From Chrysophaeum taylorii (taxonomy: Eukaryota > Sar > Pelagophyceae > Pelagomonadales > Pelagomonadaceae), in the NCBI GenBank assembly GCA_029834535.1, contig JAQMWT010000114.1:1-64000 (forward strand): 64,000 nt of DNA, given 5' to 3'. The notes below the pieces were generated by a model that had not been told where the DNA came from, did not search any database, and saw nothing but the letters and a program-made list of their open reading frames with translations. This document shows positions 40,886 through 50,879 of the stretch, in pieces; positions within the stretch are counted from its first letter, which is position 1; every line of letters starts with the position of its first letter. Both the position numbers and the translations under genes were made by a program.

Positions 40886-41991
40886 AGCGCCTCGGCCGCT
40901 AATCGCCCTTCCTCCAACGTTGGTAGCACGGCCTGTCGCACGTCGTCCGCGAGGCCAAACGACAGCGAGCTAATAGAATAGTGGTCCTTCGATAACTCTC
41001 CGACGATGAGGGCGGCCTCGTGATCGAACTGCCGCTGATCTTTGCCCTCGATGTCCAGCTTGATCATCTCCAGCTTGAGACGTCGGTGCCTCGGGGCAGC
41101 CGCGTCCTCGGATCTTCGGGAGGCCAGGGCGGCGGAGGGCCCTTGGCCCGTGGCGGCTCTCACCAGTGCGGCGATGATCTTGTCGGCTTCCGTGGGTTCC
41201 TTCTCCTCCTCGTGGGCTCGCGGACGATTCGCTCGCTCCGCGCGTCGGACCGGCGGTTCGCTGCTCGGCGGCTCGGAGTCGGATTCGTCGTGGTTCGAGT
41301 CTCGAGGCGATTCGGGTCGCGGTGGTTGTGCTCGCTGCTCTCGACGCGTCTTTAGCGAGCGCATTTCCTCCCAAAGATCTTGGACTTCGGTCGCTGCCGC
41401 TTCGCGGGCGTGCTCCGCGTCTTTGAGGGCGTGCTCCGCGTCTTCGCGAGCGCGCTCCGCGTCTTCGCGAGCGCGTCGGAGCTCGTTCTGAAGGGCTTCC
41501 TTCTCCTCACGGGTTGCGGTTTCGAGTTGAGCCGCCGCCGTCTGTTCGATCTGCGCCGCGATTTCTTGGGCGATCAAGCTGCGCTCTTCGTCGCGCTCTT
41601 GTGCCTGCTTCTGTATCTCCTCGTCTTGTATTCGGATCCGCTCTTGCAGCAGGCTTCGCACCTCTTCATCTTGCCGGTTGCGCTGCTGCAGCTGGTCTTG
41701 GAGCAGCGATACCATCTCCTGCAGCTCGCGAACTGCTCGGGAGCTTTCGGCGGTGCGCTCATCGGCGGTTTCGGTTCGAGTCGTGGTCGGGGCGCTCGGC
41801 TGCTCGCCCGTCGGCTCTTCGTCTTTTCTCTCTTCGACTTCTGCCGGTCTTCCGTTTTCTCGGCCTGGCTCGTGTGCGGCGGCCGGCGCCGGCGCGGTTG
41901 GCTGCGTCGGCGGGGTCTCTTTTTCTTCCGCCCCTTCTCTCCCGGCGTCGGGGGGGACATCTTCCTCTCGTATGATGCGTCGCTTCGGCAT
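40654..41991 (-). CDS. gag of T1 (fossil)
   Basis: 445 codons starting MPKRRIIREEDVPPDAG. Pro/Glu-rich N-terminus, then a long coiled coil (residues about 85-220) with repeated ERAREDAEHALKDAEHARE-type heptads. Then comes a capsid-like region (VRAATGQGPSAALASRR..., MIKLDIEGKDQRQFDHEAAL). It overlaps the following ORF in another frame, as usual between gag and pol-side frames in LTR elements. Confidence 0.65.
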   Translation of the reverse strand: MPKRRIIREEDVPPDAGREGAEEKETPPTQPTAPAPAAAHEPGRENGRPAEVEERKDEEPTGEQPSAPTTTRTETADERTAESSRAVRELQEMVSLLQDQLQQRNRQDEEVRSLLQERIRIQDEEIQKQAQERDEERSLIAQEIAAQIEQTAAAQLETATREEKEALQNELRRAREDAERAREDAEHALKDAEHAREAAATEVQDLWEEMRSLKTRREQRAQPPRPESPRDSNHDESDSEPPSSEPPVRRAERANRPRAHEEEKEPTEADKIIAALVRAATGQGPSAALASRRSEDAAAPRHRRLKLEMIKLDIEGKDQRQFDHEAALIVGELSKDHYSISSLSFGLADDVRQAVLPTLEEGRLAAEALCTSFGHPESFYLQFHADSQTPYKEQIRQLRDVNLSSGSSSSSAKPAGPRRDRRKPSTRSGTSRRPPRRGRRANLGS

Positions 41992-42476
41992 TGTTGCTGA
42001 CGCTGTCAGTGCCTCTGTTCTGGCTTGGCCCGTCTTTGTCGGACTCCGCTCACTCCTTTCCGGTGGTCGGCGATTTGTTTGTCCTCGGGCTTGTCGGGCG
42101 AGTCGATGATCGTCTCCGGATTTCGCGCATATATATGTTTTTCACACGTATGCCGCGTTCGACGCTCCGCTCCGGACCACGTCGGGAAGCTTCTTTGCCA
42201 CTCAGTTCCCAAACTGGTAGTGATACCGAGAGATGTTGTCTCGGCTGGGTACCCTCTTGTTGTTGTGCGTGTCTTCACGCGGGCGTACGATCTCGTCGAC
42301 GCTCGTACGGAGCACGTTACGTGTGCTAATCTTCTCTCGAGCGCCTTGATGAGCTTCGGGGGTGATCAATCCCCGCGGCAACTACCGGCGGTGCTTGTGC
42401 TGTTACCAACGCTTGGTTTGCGGTTGCAGGTTCGGAGATCTCGCCGATGTAGCAAGATCTCGTATCCTCCACCACC
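41992..42476 (-). other. Leader of T1 with candidate primer site
   Basis: About 485 non-coding bases between 5' LTR and gag. Directly after the LTR the minus strand reads GGTGGTGGAGGATACGAG, which would be the complement of a tRNA 3' end in ...CTCCACCA. The tRNA is not identified. Confidence 0.4.
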
Positions 42477-42952
42477 TGCGGCAGGAAAGGTTTATGCGCG
42501 CCGACTTCTTACCCTGCTTCGACGGTGCCCTCGACGTCTCGAGGGTGCCGAGCGGGTTGAGGAGCGCTTCCTTCCTGTCGATCAACCTTCAAACTGTCCA
42601 CGAGCTTCAATCCGAAGACTCGTGAAATGATTTATGGCTGAGACTAGTCGATTTGAAGAAGGGGAACGCCTGGTGGCGTTGTAATACGTGCGTTAGGGGT
42701 TGAATTAGGGTGCGAGGATGGATGACGTCATTCACAGTATGCCCTAACACTCCCCCCAAACCTCCGCCTAAATCTAACAATATATGCCGCGTTTGGCTAA
42801 ATTGACGTTCAGCCTACAATGCTGTAAAATCCCAAATGTAGGTTTCTCGGACAATTATTAGAGTCCAGTAAAAAGTCCAGTAGACGGGAAATGGGGTAGA
42901 GAACTCGATAGAACTAAGGGGTAAGGATGGCGGTGTGAGGGCTACCGCCACA
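42477..42952 (-). repeat. 5' LTR of Ty3 element T1
   Basis: 476 bases, TGCGGCAGG...CCGCCACA. It contains a TATATGCCG and CCCTAACACTCCCCCC segment not present in the other LTR. Confidence 0.85.
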
Positions 42953-43350
42953 AGCTGCTTTAGAAGCTCAAGTACACTTAGAGCACTTGGGAACAAAGAA
43001 TCATCGCGCTCGAAGGTGGAGATGGCTCTCCTATTGATTATGTTGCGATTTGTGCATGGTGATGTCAATTCCACTATGTCAGTGTAATATCGTGCACGTT
43101 CAGCGTCCGATGCTCGATGGAGATATGTCAAAAACTTAGGTAAGGATGGGGAAACTTCGATGGAATTACCAAAACGTCTTCGTAGCATGTGCGTGATATT
43201 GTCGTCGCTCTCAACAAGAACTTTAACGTTGATGTTGATTTGCAAGTCATTAGAAGCGCAAGCCAGGAATGCAGGAGTGGACATCCCAGAACAAAGTAAA
43301 GTTACTGTAGGTATTCGTGGGCTAGGAGATGAAGTTACTGTGTGGAGCAA
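42953..43350 (-). pseudogene. DNMT N-terminal part of L3 (fossil)
   Basis: Motif I-like VTLLCSGMSTPAF and motif IV-like ELTSPCTNRNIIN, the same as L1 residues 1-130. The rest of the domain is at 32879-33722, beyond the Ty3 insertion. Confidence 0.8.
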
Positions 43351-43368
43351 ACGTGCTGTAACCTTGCG

Positions 43369-46101
43369 TCATACAGGAGGTGGGAAATGCTTGCGTATGT
43401 AGGGCAGCTGCGAATGCATTGACTCCAAGATGGTTTTAAGCCATGGGACGTAAATTACTCGTTCCATGAGGGTGGAATAAAGTTTGAGCATTTCGCGTTG
43501 TTCATTAAAAGCAAATAGTCTGAACTGTAGTGAGCGAAGTTCCATTTTACGCGCTTTTGCTTGTTGTAGCGAGTAAATTGGTAGAGTTGGTAACAGGTTA
43601 CTGAGTCTGAACAAAGTAATCTTGACATTATCATCAATTTTACTCTGGATAGATGATTGTCCTTTAAATTCAACTCCATAAAGGTGTATACCAAGTTTAT
43701 CTTCTCCCCATTGAGTCATACTGATGATGTGCAGATCGGGATCGTTATCGTCGTTTTGCTTGGGTGGGAAAAGCGCAACGTCTAGCTTTACATATCCCAC
43801 ATTTGGATGCTTTGGGAGAGCGGGAATGACGGTCCTTATAATCATAGCATGTGTGATTCTCTGCGTATCCGTAGCAGTCTGGATAGCAGGTGATAAGGAC
43901 TCGGGTAGCTTTACGATGTGGATAGGATCAGCATAACGTTTAAAGTTAATTACATGTTGAGAAGCACATGTGTCAGCATATCCTGGCGTAGTCATTAGCG
44001 GCAAATTGTACTCGTTGTACAGTTAAAGCATTGTTGCATAACAGGCATGTGTTGAGCTTTGACCAAACACGTACTGTGTCATGAAACTTTGCGCTTGTTC
44101 GGAAGGCACAACGACGAGTGTAAAATCAGTATTTAATTTTGGTAGCAACACAGGGGGATCTGTACCATCTTCATTGGTTAAATTACTGGGGAGCTCAGAG
44201 TGCGAAGAAGTTTCCCGAGCTTGACGACGAACAATAGCATTCTGAGCTTTAGCATTTATGTGCTGCAGTAGCGGCTGAGGGATGTTGTCGATTTCATCAT
44301 CTTTAATTGACAGGAAAGTGTGGAACATTTTCTCTGTATCAGCAGCCCCCCTCTGCTCCGCATCACTGGGGGACGCTTCCGGAGCAGATGTTTCAGTTTG
44401 ATACTTTTCTTCTGAAACAAGAGATTCCTTATCGGCTTCCAAGAGGTTCGATATGGTATTGGACATAATATCAACTCGAGATAAGTAGAGATGAACTTGG
44501 GTGGCTTCATCAGGATCTAAGGACTGTGTCGAAGCTTGAGAAGCGGTTGTCCAGAGGGTACTCAATAAGCTTTTCATTTCCTCCTGTGCCATTTTAGAGT
44601 CGGTGGAAGGATTGGGATTCGCTTCCTGCAATTTACCAAACAGGTGGCGAAGACGATCAACTTGATAAGTAGCCCGGTCCATAAGAGACATATTAGAGCG
44701 TGCATTACGGTTAGAGGAAGATGAGTAGACAGGACGATCGAAGCTGGTACCTTTGACGTTATAATTTGAAGGTGAACGATAGTACGACGTGTCACGGGGT
44801 GAGATTGTCGATGCATTATCTTTTGCATTACGAAGCTTACGAGCATCGAAGCCAGACTGTCCAGCTACAGTAGCTAACAGCGAGTAAGCGTTGTTTGGAG
44901 AATCGTGGGATTGATGAATAGTGTCCATCAATAATACCTTAGGTGGCTTGGTAGCGGTAGTACCAGGGATGTAAGGGATCCAAGAAGCGGGTTTATCCAA
45001 GCGTCGGTTAGAAGAAAACTTTGTCTCATTATGTATCTTTAACAAGAATTCCAATAGTGGACGAACGTCGTTAGGATCAACTAGCTTTAACAATTCGGGA
45101 TCGTGACTCGAGTTGTTACTAGAGCGTGTCTCGTAGAGTTTACACCATTCCAATAACGATTGAGAATAGCGCTCGTGATCCGAGAGATTAGCATATAGAT
45201 GGTAGATCTCCTCGTGAGATTTAAGAGTGATTATGGCATTATTAAATTGGATTGATGCTTCATCATTATTTAATTGCTTTGCCTGAGATTGAAAGGAAAG
45301 GAGTTGTTCGACAAATACATGGGCATACCAATTAACATTTAGAGACATTCGATTAAACTGAGATTTAAGCTCAGTTACATCTGTACAAGACACTGTCTCA
45401 TAGTAATGATAGGCTAAAAGCATTACAGCACGTAATTTATTGGGATGTGCAGGGATTGCATATATTTTCTTTAGTTGAGGCCACATAGCGAGAGCGGGCT
45501 TTTCCTGGGACTCGAGGTTAAAGAATGTGTACAAGAAACCAGCATAAGTTTCGCAGTGTTTGATCCAATCGGCATTAGAGAGACCTGTAAAGGATATGTT
45601 AGTTAAAGATGAATCATACACAATTGATTTAGGAAATCGGGTATCTAATAAAGTAAGGACATATTTAACGTCCTCATTTAATTCAGGACGGACAATGTTG
45701 TACGACTCTTGGTAGTAAAGTCGTTCAAGGCTATTACGGGCATCAACCGTTACTTGATGGGAAGAGTTGACGTGCCAAGTCTTTAAATGTTCGGGCAGGG
45801 CATCTTCATCAGGTAAGTTTAAATCATTAATTTGTTCAGCTTTCCATTGAGCGAAGATGATATCAACTTCTTGTTCAAGGATTTGATTATATTCCGGAGC
45901 ATTCCAGGTGTAAGCTTCATATGAATCAAAGCAGAATAACGCGTCCGCATATGGACTTGTCATATGCTTGCGAAGCGTTTCAATTTGCAAGCTCACCTTA
46001 GTTGAATTATCTTGGAAACGCAATCCTGCGTTAATTTTATCAACGAGGATTTGTTCTTGTTTGTAGATATCCGTGGTAGATATTGTTTTTTGTTTTGACA
46101 T
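43369..46101 (-). pseudogene. gag and protease of CopL L3 (fossil)
   Basis: Starts with ATG at 46101 (MSKQKTISTTDIYKQEQILV). The gag region (44023-46101) is long and open, with a Tyr/Leu-rich helical first half (IKHCETYAGFLYTFFNLESQ, AVMLLAYHYYETVSC) that is probably capsid, then a Ser/Asn-rich middle. The protease-like PGYADTCASQHVINF lies near 43960, with D-T-C-A-S in both L1 and L3. About one or two breaks. No CCHC zinc knuckle was found, unlike most copia gags. Confidence 0.8.
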
Positions 46102-46571
46102 GATTGTGACCTATTAAGGGATAGGTTAGAGGATTGATAGACAGATTCGACACATAAGAATGAAGGGTTTCTCAAGTGCGGGTTTTATGTACAGTACGCG
46201 ATTTTAAACGTGGGCTTATTGACAAGACCAAACAAATCAACATGCTATTTAGAACAAGGTGACTTGAGACTGAAGAATGGATTAGTTCTCGAGCAGTCAG
46301 TCTTTTGTTAGGGAATGGAAGTAAAAACCCGTACAAGTTTCCGCGGCTTGTATAGGGAAATTTTTAATTTCATTAGTTATGCGAGTGCATGTGACCAGTG
46401 ACCGACCCAACTCGGTCACAAACCAATTTAGCTGGTGGGCACATACCGTCACACAACAAATATGTACAGTAGACCACCGCCAAACACATTGTCGCATTGT
46501 ACTCGTGATCGGGCGTAAATTGATCATTCGATTTAGACGTACAACACAGTTGGGCTGACACACCTACGCAT
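46102..46571 (-). other. 5' leader of CopL L3
   Basis: Non-coding, about 470 bases, conserved with the leaders of L1 and L5, including TGATC and GGTCAC inverted pairs. Confidence 0.6.
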
Positions 46572-46585
46572 CTGGGCCCATAACC
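46572..46585 (-). promoter_or_regulatory. Primer-binding site, half initiator tRNA-Met (L3)
   Basis: GGTTATGGGCCCAG on the minus strand, directly after the LTR end, the same as in L1 and L5. Confidence 0.85.
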
Positions 46586-46984
46586 TGGAGAGATTTGACC
46601 TTCTCCGGGTACATGGTAGAGACTGCGTGCAGTCTTAGGCGTGTACAGACCATTCCGCTTGTCACATGCTACTACACAAGGTAGGGATTTAGGCCCTAAC
46701 TCCTTAAGGACATTAGGTCCCATAGAAGCTTTTACACTGACAACGGGGAACGAAGTCTCTGTTAATTAAACAGAAAACCCCGTACCCGACGGTACGCACC
46801 TGGAGGCCTACTCCATGTTGGAAAAGAGCTTCAGACTGGGCTCTTCATAGTCGTGAAAGAAAATGGGCGGAAGGGTAAGGAAAAGGAAGAAAGAGGGAAA
46901 GCCGTATTGCGGAGAGAAAACCCTCGTGTAGAGATAGGTGTGAAAATGTTCCAGTGTCGCACACATAATAGTGTAGCTCTCTGG
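46586..46984 (-). repeat. 5' LTR of CopL L3
   Basis: 399 bases, uninterrupted. Its outer end abuts the RNase H tail of L4 at 46985, so L3 probably inserted into, or was joined to, a CopL relative. Confidence 0.9.
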
Positions 46985-47201
46985 AATAGTATCGCCGATG
47001 GATTTACCAAACCCTTTGGAGCTCCACTCTTCAGCAGATTTCGCACGTTATTCGGCTTACAACAACCCATAGCTCAACAAGATGGTTAATCATTACCCTC
47101 CGTTATGTCCGAAATGACTTTAAACTAACCCTGCTATGCGCAGGATACTGGCTTGCTAAAATGTGAAATGCTACATAAAATGTGATGTGGAGATTCCTCT
47201 C

Positions 47202-49214
47202 ATGATGAATCCCACTAAAAACAAAGATGCTGCGAGCCGACGCCACTCTACCATGAACCGTGGTCGCGGTGGTGGTATACTGTCACTGTCTCCACCTTTT
47301 AATGCTCTAACTCCAAGCGTTACACCGACTAGTTCCCCTAATCGGAAACATCAAACCTATTTGTCGGTGGCGCAAGGACTTCAATATACGCCCGTGACGC
47401 CCAAGGCGCCCAAAACAGCTGCCCAGCAACAGTCTAAATCGCAAGCAGCAAAGTCTGAATATTTCCTGCTCAAACGCGCTAAGTTTGACGTATTAGCGAT
47501 GATGCCCGGGAACGTTACTACTCTTGGTTCATCGCCACCCAACTTTCTTATTCCGCAACGCAAGGACCCCCAGTGCCGGCTTAAGTCTTTGCAGCAGCTG
47601 CTTACGGAAGCACAACAGACAGAGTTTGTAGACAACGTACAATATCTCAGTTCATTGTTGTGTGTTAAAAATAAGCGTATTCGAAACGCCCCCGCTATAT
47701 CTCTTAATGAGGGAATACGTTTTCGTCGCTTCCCACCCATTAAGGGGGCTGTCAAAGTACATGTGACGTGTACAAAGTGCTACAATAAAACTGATATGCC
47801 GGGCACACCAGTTGTGCTCATCATCTGTAATGAAGATGAACTTAAAACTGACAGGACTCGCCAAATTATTTAGGATCATCTCGCGTCTGAGCAACACGCA
47901 TCCCACTGCTTTGACGTACCGCGCCCTTTCTTCTTGTTGATTTGTGCGCTGTGCGATCGGTCACACCATGGGATAGCTTTAATTCGCAATAGTCAGCAGC
48001 CCTTCCAACTTTCCTGCTTTAATGATCCAGCTGCCCACACCAGAGCTATAATCCTCCGCCTTGGAAAGTCCATTGCTATTAATAAGCAGCTCAAAGAGGC
48101 AATCATGCAGACTGCGACATCCCTTAAAGTTGATGCCTCTAAAATCATTGTTAACCCTGACGATAGCACCATGCTTTTACTTCAGCTACCCTTTATCTCG
48201 AGTGTAAATCTTGAGATTCTTGTAGCAGCTTGGTCTCTGTTACATTCGGTTGAAGATAAAGTATGTGCAGTAACCAACCCGGACGAGCTGCTTAGTGTGC
48301 TTGTCGAACGCTTCGTTGATGATGTTTCTCACCAACTTAACGCAATCTCCTCGGAAACGTTACCGCCAATGCTTAATTATTTTCGTCAACTAACACCCAT
48401 ACAGCAAGCTGCCTTTGAAAATGTGCTAGTCCAGGTTGGCTACCCTTCGGACATAAATGATGTCTTTTCAGATGATACTTCTTCTGAAGATGTTTCACCA
48501 GCGCCGATCGACAATCCACCCGCTGAACCTACGCCAGATAAAACTAACGATAATATGACTGAATCTTTACATCAATTAAAAGAAGAGGCTCGGTCTTTAT
48601 CCTTGCGTCTCACTAATACCGAACAACAATTGAAGGCACAAGAGCAACAACTATCGCTTGCATCAACATCTCTCACACAGATGCAAGAAATTTACGAAAA
48701 TTTAAACACCCAAGTGATTGAGAACATCAAGCATGTGTCTCTACTAGACAACATCCTGTCAAGTCTTCAGATGCATCAGGACATCATAATCCCGTCTTCT
48801 GCTGTATTTGTCCATATTATTTCTCGATCACTTATCTCATCTATTGGACAGCTCCCTCCAAATACGTATAATGAGGCTCAGCAAGTTCAAATCGACGCAG
48901 CAGCTCATCATCTCCACACAGCCATGTCTGATGCAAATGATCGTGCTATTCCTGCATTGGATCTGCACGCTCTTACACCCGATGCTGCTATGTCTTTCCT
49001 TTCGTCTGTCATATCACCCTTGGTCACCTTGAGTGATGCAATGACTACGCACAATACTAACACTACTAACGACCCACCCTCTGATGTTCATAATTCGTCT
49101 TCTCCAGAGTTAAAGGAACTGGACGATAATAGCGAAGATGAATTGGACCATACATCTGATGTGGATACTGATACAGCTTCTTTGCGTAACATTACAACAC
49201 GCTCGACATCATAA
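47202..49214 (+). pseudogene. CopL 3' ORF, copy in L4 (fossil)
   Basis: About 670 codons from ATG at 47202. Same architecture as 28342-30336: basic Gly/Arg N-terminus, VTCTKCYNKTDMPG and LICALCDRSHHG Cys pairs, a long coiled coil, and an acidic tail ending in DVDTDTASLRN. The L4 copy has a few extra residues (a PVTPKAPK-like stretch) in the N-terminal linker. About one break. Conservation of two copies across the whole length argues that the ORF was under selection when the family was active. Confidence 0.6.
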
Positions 49215-49332
49215 TTAATTTGTCCTGTTCTGTTGTTGTTTGTTCCATTGTCCACTGTTTTCATGTATATTGCACAAGTTCCGCCTCGAGAACGTCTGAA
49301 ATGCATAAACCGTTTCCACACGTTGAGGGGGT

Positions 49333-49731
49333 CCAGGGAGCGACACTATTATGTGTGCGACACTGGAACATTTTCACACCTATCTCAACACGAGGGTTTT
49401 CTCTCCGTAATACGGCTTTCCCTCTTTCTTTTTTCCCCTTACCCTTCCGCCCTTTTATTTTCATGACTACGAAGAACCCAGTCTGAAGCTCTTTTCCAAC
49501 ATGGAGTAGGCCTCCAGGTGCGTACCGTCAGGTACGGGGTTGTCTGTTTAATTAATAGAGGCCTCGTTCCTCGTTGTCAGTGTAAACGCTTCTATGGGAC
49601 CTAATGTCCTTGAGGAGTTAGGACTTAAAGCCCTGCCTTGTGTAGTAGCATGTGACAAGCGGAATGGTCTGTACACGCCTAAGACTGCACGCAGTCTCTA
49701 CCATGTACCCGGAGAGGGTCAAATCTCTCCA
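49333..49731 (+). repeat. 3' LTR of CopL L4
   Basis: 399 bases, preceded by the GTTGAGGGGGT polypurine tract (49322-49332). Its outer end meets a CopS LTR of opposite orientation, with two bases between them. Confidence 0.88.
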
Positions 49732-49733
49732 TC

Positions 49734-49891
49734 TGGTAGAGAATGATTGGCAGCGGTAGTGCCGTTCTAACGCCCTGTCTCTAACGACACAAGGAGCGGC
49801 ACGGTCTTCGACACAGCGATTTATTGTTTTTGCGAGTGTGTGAGTGTGAATGGGGGGGGGTACTAACCCTAAATGGAATTTTCTATCTCTA
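49734..49891 (-). repeat. Isolated CopS LTR (S3)
   Basis: 158 bases matching 16324-16481, with no leader or gag beside its inner end. A solo LTR or a truncated end. It contains a run of nine G on the plus strand. Confidence 0.75.
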
Positions 49892-50027
49892 CGCCCTCGC
49901 AGATTGAACTCGGGCAGAGCGAAATCTGGAACAAACCAAACAAATGTCTGGCCAAAGACAAAGAGAAGTCGAGTTCTGAGGAGGCGTGTGGTGAGAGGTG
50001 TGCGAAGTGCACGAGAGAAGTATGGAG

Positions 50028-50039
50028 AGTGAGATAGAG

Positions 50040-50113
<74 letters not shown>

Positions 50114-50150
50114 AGGGAGGGAGGGAGGAGGGAGGGAGGGAGGGAGGGAG
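50028..50150 (+). repeat. (GA)n and (GGGA)n microsatellites
   Basis: An imperfect then perfect GA run to about 50106, followed by GGGA/GGGAGGA units to 50150. Purine-only on this strand, so able to form triplex or other unusual DNA. Confidence 0.95.
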
Positions 50151-50153
50151 AGG

Positions 50154-50273
50154 ATTGGTAAGAAAGAGGAAGTGCGCAAAGTAGAAAGCGGAACAATTTG
50201 TAAGAGAGGAGGGAGAGGATTGGTAAGAAAGAGGAAGTGCGCAAAGTAGAAAGCGGAACAATTTGTAAGAGGT
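50154..50273 (+). repeat. 65-bp tandem duplication
   Basis: The segment ATTGGTAAGAAAGAGGAAGT... (50154-50218) is repeated immediately at 50219-50273 with no difference seen by eye over the shared part, implying a recent event. Confidence 0.9.
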
Positions 50274-50639
50274 GACAAAGTGAGGAGGAGAACGTAAGAG
50301 GATGCAAATGAGTCGAAAGGGGGAAAGTGTCGATTGCAAAAGAGGAGGAAGCTGTGGAGGAGAATGCTAGATGAGTGGAAAGTGAAACAAGGTGAATGCA
50401 ATAATAGAAGTCAGATCATCACCTTGTCCAGTGACTGATGAAGGAAGATGTGCAGTGAAAACATCGCGAAAATGATGCTAGATGCAGTGTGGACAGAAGG
50501 ATTGTGGTGTGTCTAGAAATAAGCGTGCGTACCAGTATCATCGTGGAATACGAGGGCTGCATGCATCAAGTCGTGGGTGTTCCATGATGTAGAACGACTG
50601 TGCGGGCGGGTGGGTAAATCCTAAGTGATTAATGGATCC

Positions 50640-50782
50640 TAGAGATGAAAAGTTTCATCTAGGGTTAGTTTTCTCAATTCACAATAGTAAAACAAGAATT
50701 CGCTGTGTTATCACACCGTTCTGTCCTTCGTCTTAGGAGAAGGGAGATTGAAGGGCAGACTCCGCTGCTCTTGACTCTACCG
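50640..50782 (+). repeat. CopS LTR, 5' LTR of S4
   Basis: Starts TAGAGATGAAAAG and ends with the CTCTACCG of the leader stem, about 143 bases. Diverged from the S2/S5 LTR, with shared blocks (CTAGGGTTAGTT, CGCTGTGTTATCACACCG). Confidence 0.65.
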
Positions 50783-50843
50783 AAGGTGACACAGTGATTG
50801 TTACTCCGCTCTAGGTATCAGGCACAGACCGGTATCGGTAGAG
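50775..50843 (+). promoter_or_regulatory. U5-leader RNA stem (S4)
   Basis: CTCTACCGA pairs with TCGGTAGAG (50835-50843). An inner hairpin GTGAC/GTTAC encloses CACAGTGATT, the most conserved part of the CopS leader. Confidence 0.65.
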
Positions 50844-50879
50844 CAAGGATTTCCAGACACCAATTCTGACGTTCCACCC

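Larger units (their letters stand above)
33723..42952 (-). mobile_element. Ty3/gypsy element T1 with DNMT (fossil)
   Basis: LTR-flanked element inserted in the DNMT of L3. LTRs begin TGCGGCAGG and end CCGCCACA, with near-identical 5-base flanks (AGCGG at 33718, AGCTG at 42953). Order on the minus strand: 5' LTR, leader, gag, capsid/nucleocapsid plus protease ORF, linker, DNMT, linker, start of RT, end of integrase, 3' LTR. Broken: large parts of RT, RNase H and integrase are not present, plus some smaller breaks. GC-rich compared with its host L3. Younger than L3, because it interrupts it. Confidence 0.85.
30843..46984 (-). mobile_element. CopL copia element L3, 5' half with nested insertions (fossil)
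   Basis: In its own order: LTR (46984-46586), half-iMet primer site, leader, gag, protease, DNMT (split by a Ty3 element), gag-pre-integrase and integrase, ending at 30843 against the LTR of L2. Nested in it are a Ty3/gypsy element (33723-42952), a MITE (33406-33659) and a SINE (32504-32867). Without them it matches L1 closely. Broken by the insertions and a few small breaks. Confidence 0.88.
46985..49731 (+). mobile_element. CopL copia element L4, 3' end (fossil)
   Basis: Begins in the last 33 codons of RNase H (IADGFTKPFGAPLFSRF), then the 3' ORF, the polypurine tract and the 3' LTR (49333-49731). Upstream parts are not present on this side of L3. Broken. Confidence 0.85.
49892..50639. other. 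Non-coding gap rich in simple repeats
   Basis: No gene seen. About 150 bases of unique sequence, then (GA)n, (GGGA)n and a 65-base tandem duplication, then about 360 bases of purine-rich unique sequence without recognised features up to the next LTR. Open frames across the GA tract are low-complexity Arg-Glu or Ser-Leu repeats and not genes. Confidence 0.7.

Noticed and set aside
50000-50249. Arg-Glu / Ser-Leu repeat proteins over the GA tract
   Set aside because: Any GA microsatellite gives these open frames.
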